Source: a virus
DNA length: 21,851 nucleotides
Direction: 5' to 3' (one strand)
IMG/VR virus record: IMGVR_UViG_3300013005_002249
Span: 1-21,851 of that record
The number at the start of each line of letters is the position of its first letter. Position 1 is the first letter of the stretch. Positions 19,082 through 21,851 of the stretch are shown piece after piece. The notes under the pieces are model-generated. The model ran no database searches, was not told the origin of the DNA, and saw only the letters and a program-made list of their open reading frames with translations. A program made the position numbers and the translations under genes.

Positions 19082-20219
19082 CTTGGAACCAGCACCAAAG
19101 GTAACACCACCTAAAGATTGGCGGCCAGCAGTCGAGTTTGATGGCACACTAGGTGAGGCAACAACCCCACCGACTACCGGCAACCAACCTAACTTTGATG
19201 AGTTCCTAATCGAGCAAGGTTTCGACCCTGACAAGATTGAGATTTACGGCCCAATACGCACTAGCCGATGGCAACAGCGTGAGGGTGGCGATTGGTTAGT
19301 TAGCTGGCGATTCAACTTCAGAACACGCTCTGAAGTCGAAATTGACCTGCCAACCCTTTATGCCAATACTCGCAAGGGAATCAAAGTTGCAAAGCCAAAA
19401 GAAACACTTGAGAAGGCTGTTGTTGTCTGCTGGTCAGATACTCAGACAGGCAAGGCAGGTGACATCCGAGGTGGCACACCTGAGCTGATTGAACGCATCG
19501 CAGAGAAGCAAGCCAACCTTGCCAGCTATCTAAAAAAGGAAAAGCCAGATGTTATCTACTTCCTAAATGTCGGTGACAGCATCGAGGGCTTTGAGTCAGG
19601 TGGCAACCCAATGCGAACCAACGATCTAAGCCTCATGCAACAAGTTGACCTAGAGGCAACCTTTGAGTGGGAAACCCTAAAGCTAATGGCTAACTATGCT
19701 CCAATAGTTGCTGCCTCAGTCGGCTCTAATCATTGTGCTTGGAGATCAGGCAGACAGAAACTAGGCACAGCAACCGATGATTGGGGTATCCACATTCAAC
19801 GCCAGCTTGCCAGGCTCGCACAGGAAACAGACCTGCCAGTCAAGTTCTATGAGCCACAAGCTAACGATGAGTCACTTGCCCTAGATGTTTGGGGTGACAA
19901 CGAGATGATTCTCGGCCTAGTGCATGGACACCAAGCTTCAAGACCTGACGGCATAGTCCAATGGTGGCGCAATCAGTCGCATGGCAACCAGCCAGTAAAA
20001 GATGCTGACATTCTCATTCATGGACACTTCCATCACCTAACAGTCAAAGAGTCAGGCAGACGAAACAACCACAGCCGATGGGTGATTCAATGCCCAACCC
20101 TTGATGCTGGCTCTAGCTGGTATCGAACCGGCATGGGTGGAGATGACAGCGACCCAGGCTTGCTAGTGTTCCCACTTACAAAGGGTGAGAACTTTCAGGG
20201 AACTGTTTACAAACTTTAG
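19071..20219 (+). CDS. Calcineurin-like metallophosphoesterase
   Basis: I start at the GTG at 19071 (382 residues); an upstream frame from 19044 would lie deeper in the previous gene. The first 110 residues form a separate N-terminal region (DEFLIEQGFDPDKIEIYGPIR, RWQQREGGDWLVSWRFNF). The phosphoesterase motifs follow: WSDTQTGK (D123; the usual DxH reads DTQ), LNVGDSIEG (G168, D169), GSNH (218-221; usual GNH), VHGHQ (285-288) and HGHFHH (317-322; usual GHxH). These would hold two metal ions. Such enzymes are frequent in actinophages. The substrate is unknown, with nucleic acid end processing or nucleotide hydrolysis the usual suggestions. Confidence 0.85.
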   Translation: MLDNLEPAPKVTPPKDWRPAVEFDGTLGEATTPPTTGNQPNFDEFLIEQGFDPDKIEIYGPIRTSRWQQREGGDWLVSWRFNFRTRSEVEIDLPTLYANTRKGIKVAKPKETLEKAVVVCWSDTQTGKAGDIRGGTPELIERIAEKQANLASYLKKEKPDVIYFLNVGDSIEGFESGGNPMRTNDLSLMQQVDLEATFEWETLKLMANYAPIVAASVGSNHCAWRSGRQKLGTATDDWGIHIQRQLARLAQETDLPVKFYEPQANDESLALDVWGDNEMILGLVHGHQASRPDGIVQWWRNQSHGNQPVKDADILIHGHFHHLTVKESGRRNNHSRWVIQCPTLDAGSSWYRTGMGGDDSDPGLLVFPLTKGENFQGTVYKL

Positions 20220-20245
20220 TTACAAGAAAAGAGAGAGGGAAAACA

Positions 20246-21232
20246 ATGAAGGTAAAAGCAGAGCTAATAATCGGTGACAACCGGCAAGCCCTAAAGGAAC
20301 TACCAGATGCCTCAGTCCAAACAGTTGTGACATCGCCACCTTACTGGGGACTTAGGGATTACGGACATGACAATCAAATTGGACTTGAACAATCACCTGA
20401 TGACTTTATAGAACAGTTGTGTGTTGTCTTTGACGAGGTGTGGCGTGTGCTAAAAGATGATGGAACTATCTGGGTCAATCTAGGTGACAGCTACTCAGCA
20501 ATGCGAGATAGTAAAGCATCGCCGGACAGTCTGAGAACAGGGGAAGGAACTAGAGTTGGCTCGGCTGCCAATCGCAATCCTGAGAACTTACGCAAGGCAG
20601 GGCTAAAACACAAAGACTTAGTTGGAATACCCTGGCGCTTTGCCTTTGCCATGCAAGCTAGAGGCTGGTACTTGCGCTCTGACATCATCTGGCACAAGCC
20701 AAACCCAATGCCTGAGAGTGTAACAGATAGACCAACCAAATCACATGAGTATATATTCTTGATGACCAAATCACCACGCTATTACTATGACCACGAAGCA
20801 ATCAAAGAGGATGCTATCTGGGCTGAGGAAAAGCGAGCTGGCAAAGGTCGCTTACACTATGACGGAAAACGACAAGGCGAAAAGGGTACAGGTCAAGAAA
20901 ACTTTGTGTCAATAGTGGACAAAAGAAACAAACGCTCAGTTTGGCAGGTCAATGTAAAGGGATACAAGGAAGCTCACTTTGCTACCTATCCGACAGAGCT
21001 GATAGAGCCATGCATACTTGCAGGAAGCAAAGAAGGCGATACAGTCCTAGACCCATTCAGCGGATCAGGTACGACAGGCGAGGTAGCACTCAAGCATGGC
21101 AGGAACTATGTTGGCTTAGAACTAAACCCTGAGTATGCTGCTATTTCAGAAAAGCGCATAACAGATGCAGTTGGTATGTTTGCAGACTTAGAGATAAGGA
21201 ACGCAACATTGTTGGAAAGAAAAGAAACCTAA
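20246..21232 (+). CDS. DNA methyltransferase, beta class (N4-cytosine or N6-adenine)
   Basis: A 328-residue enzyme with GAGAGAGGGA ending 5 nt before the ATG. Motif IV (TSPPYWG, 29-35) precedes the target-recognition region, and the AdoMet motif I (DPFSGSGTT, 269-277) comes last, followed by YVGLELNPEY. That order defines the beta group. SPPY rather than DPPY is more common in N4-cytosine enzymes, but some beta-class adenine enzymes share it. No restriction enzyme is next to it, so it is an orphan. The likely role is protecting phage DNA from host restriction. The recognition site cannot be read from sequence. Its stop overlaps the next start as TAATG. Confidence 0.92.
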   Translation: MKVKAELIIGDNRQALKELPDASVQTVVTSPPYWGLRDYGHDNQIGLEQSPDDFIEQLCVVFDEVWRVLKDDGTIWVNLGDSYSAMRDSKASPDSLRTGEGTRVGSAANRNPENLRKAGLKHKDLVGIPWRFAFAMQARGWYLRSDIIWHKPNPMPESVTDRPTKSHEYIFLMTKSPRYYYDHEAIKEDAIWAEEKRAGKGRLHYDGKRQGEKGTGQENFVSIVDKRNKRSVWQVNVKGYKEAHFATYPTELIEPCILAGSKEGDTVLDPFSGSGTTGEVALKHGRNYVGLELNPEYAAISEKRITDAVGMFADLEIRNATLLERKET

Positions 21233-21405
21233 TGCCTACTTACGATTACAAGTGCAAGACCTGTGAACTCAAGATGTCAGTCATCAGAAAAATAGATGAG
21301 CCAGAGAGAACACCACTCTGCACCAACTGTGCCAAAGACTTAGTGAGAGTGTACGACCCACCAGCAGTAACCTTCATGGGTATCGGTTGGGGGAAAGACG
21401 CTTGA
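21232..21405 (+). CDS. FmdB-type zinc ribbon protein
   Basis: A 57-residue frame from the ATG of a TAATG overlap with the methyltransferase stop. The start MPTYDYKCKTCE is the signature of the FmdB/CxxC zinc-ribbon family, and a second pair follows (LCTNCAKDLVRVYDPP; Cys30, Cys33). The end (VTFMGIGWGKD) also resembles the family. Role in phages is unknown; zinc ribbons of this type are thought to bind nucleic acid or partner proteins. It ends at TGA 21403-21405 overlapping the next TTG start. Confidence 0.85.
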   Translation: MPTYDYKCKTCELKMSVIRKIDEPERTPLCTNCAKDLVRVYDPPAVTFMGIGWGKDA

Positions 21406-21743
21406 TCCTATTCCCTAAGCCCTGCCTCAAGTGCAAGGCACTATTCAAGGCTAGGTCTGAGTATTGCGATAGTTGCAGGCTGGAAAGAAAACCAAGAGAG
21501 CAGGCCCCCAGAGTTTATTCGGCGGAAAGAAAAATAAGGAAGGGACTTTTATACGGGGGGGATTATCGGCAGAGGGCTAAGGTAGTCAGGGAAACTGCTA
21601 CTCATTGTCACATCTGTAAACAAATCTTTACTGACCGCACCCAGATACAGGCAGACCACCTGATACCAGGCAATCCACAAAGTCCATTAGCACCTGCCCA
21701 CCGCCGCTGTAACGCTCAGAAGGGAAACAAATACATTGGTTGA
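21402..21743 (+). CDS. HNH endonuclease
   Basis: Start at the TTG at 21402, overlapping the previous TGA (TTGA), with GGGGGAAAG about 5 nt upstream. The 113-residue product has an N-terminal zinc ribbon (PCLKCK, Cys8/Cys11; YCDSC, Cys22/Cys25), a basic linker, then an HNH domain: CHIC (Cys69, Cys72), ADHLIPG (Asp85, His86) and AHRRCNAQKGNK (His100, Asn104). All key residues are present. HNH proteins of this kind are commonly encoded beside the terminase genes and cos site, where they are needed for packaging cleavage. That would put the terminase genes just past the right edge of the window, which is inference. Confidence 0.88.
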   Translation: MILFPKPCLKCKALFKARSEYCDSCRLERKPREQAPRVYSAERKIRKGLLYGGDYRQRAKVVRETATHCHICKQIFTDRTQIQADHLIPGNPQSPLAPAHRRCNAQKGNKYIG

Positions 21744-21790
21744 TGAGAATTGACTTATTGACCTCAAAACCTGCCTACAAGCCACCTATG

Positions 21791-21833
21791 ACCCCTACCG
21801 CCGTTATTTAGGGGGGGTGGGGCTTTTCTTTGC
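21791..21833 (+). terminator. Terminator-like hairpin in a G-rich right-end region (cos candidate)
   Basis: CCCCTA (21792-21797) can pair with TAGGGG (21809-21814), or ACCCC (21791-21795) with GGGGT (21814-21818), followed by GGGG and a T-rich tract (CTTTTCTTT). A seven-G run lies at 21811-21817. The last 108 bp of the window hold no convincing gene. It may be a rho-independent terminator after the HNH gene, or part of a cos region given the HNH neighbour. The two cannot be separated from sequence alone. Confidence 0.4.
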
Positions 21834-21851
21834 TAACTCGCAACCTTACAC

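Noticed and set aside
21743-21811. 22-codon frame after the HNH gene (TGATG overlap)
   Set aside because: Too short to support, ends inside the G-rich hairpin, and has no recognisable protein feature.
1-21851. Lysogeny genes, tRNA genes, insertion sequences and CRISPR arrays
   Set aside because: None seen by eye on either strand: no integrase, excisionase or transposase motif, no cloverleaf and no regularly spaced repeats other than the iterons. Absence applies to this window only.

Overview
The window is part of a tailed double-stranded DNA phage genome with long-tailed (siphovirus-like) architecture. The host is very probably an actinobacterium. The main evidence is a canonical WhiB-family iron-sulfur regulator on the minus strand, because WhiB proteins are restricted to Actinobacteria and their phages. 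Moderate base composition and a small tail-tip gene of a type common in aquatic phages suggest a freshwater or marine host; this is inference. No integrase, portal, capsid or large terminase gene is present, so the window is an internal or edge slice of a larger genome.

Layout. Positions 2-1053 hold a glycosyltransferase cut by the window edge and a TagD-like cytidylyltransferase. Positions 1067-9223 hold the neck and tail genes: head-tail connector, tail terminator, tail tube, tail-assembly chaperone with a -1 frameshift extension, gp10-like protein, tape measure, baseplate hub split over two same-frame ORFs, and three tail-tip or fibre genes. Positions 9223-10587 hold lysis genes: an XhlA-like membrane protein, an amidase endolysin and a holin. 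The holin is tail-to-tail with minus-strand whiB (10584-10853). From 10944 the early/replication region reads rightwards: YqaJ-type exonuclease, putative annealing protein, small proteins, HNH protein, a structured 138-nt leader, replisome organizer, DnaB-like helicase, SSB-like protein and RusA resolvase. A promoter-operator region near 16860 precedes about ten tiny genes, several encoding two-helix membrane proteins. Then come a putative HTH/small-terminase-like protein, a metallophosphoesterase, a DNA methyltransferase, an FmdB-type zinc ribbon, an HNH endonuclease and a G-rich terminator- or cos-like end.

Genes are densely packed with ATGA/TTGA/TAATG overlaps, so translational coupling is the rule. 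The only gaps above 100 bp are 10227-10398, 13384-13521, 16815-16927 and 21744-21851, and each contains repeats or inverted repeats.

Most notable observations: (1) four CAGGGGTGACA iterons about two helical turns apart inside the replisome-organizer gene, followed by an AT-rich stretch with an 11-bp tandem repeat, a lambda-O-like origin; (2) a leader with mutually exclusive hairpins, one of which buries the Shine-Dalgarno sequence of the replication operon; (3) a tail hub whose halves are separated by inserted binding modules and one in-frame TAG; (4) a CCCAAAA slippery heptamer giving a G/GT-type chaperone pair; (5) a set of small genes shorter than 60 codons with good start-stop coupling.
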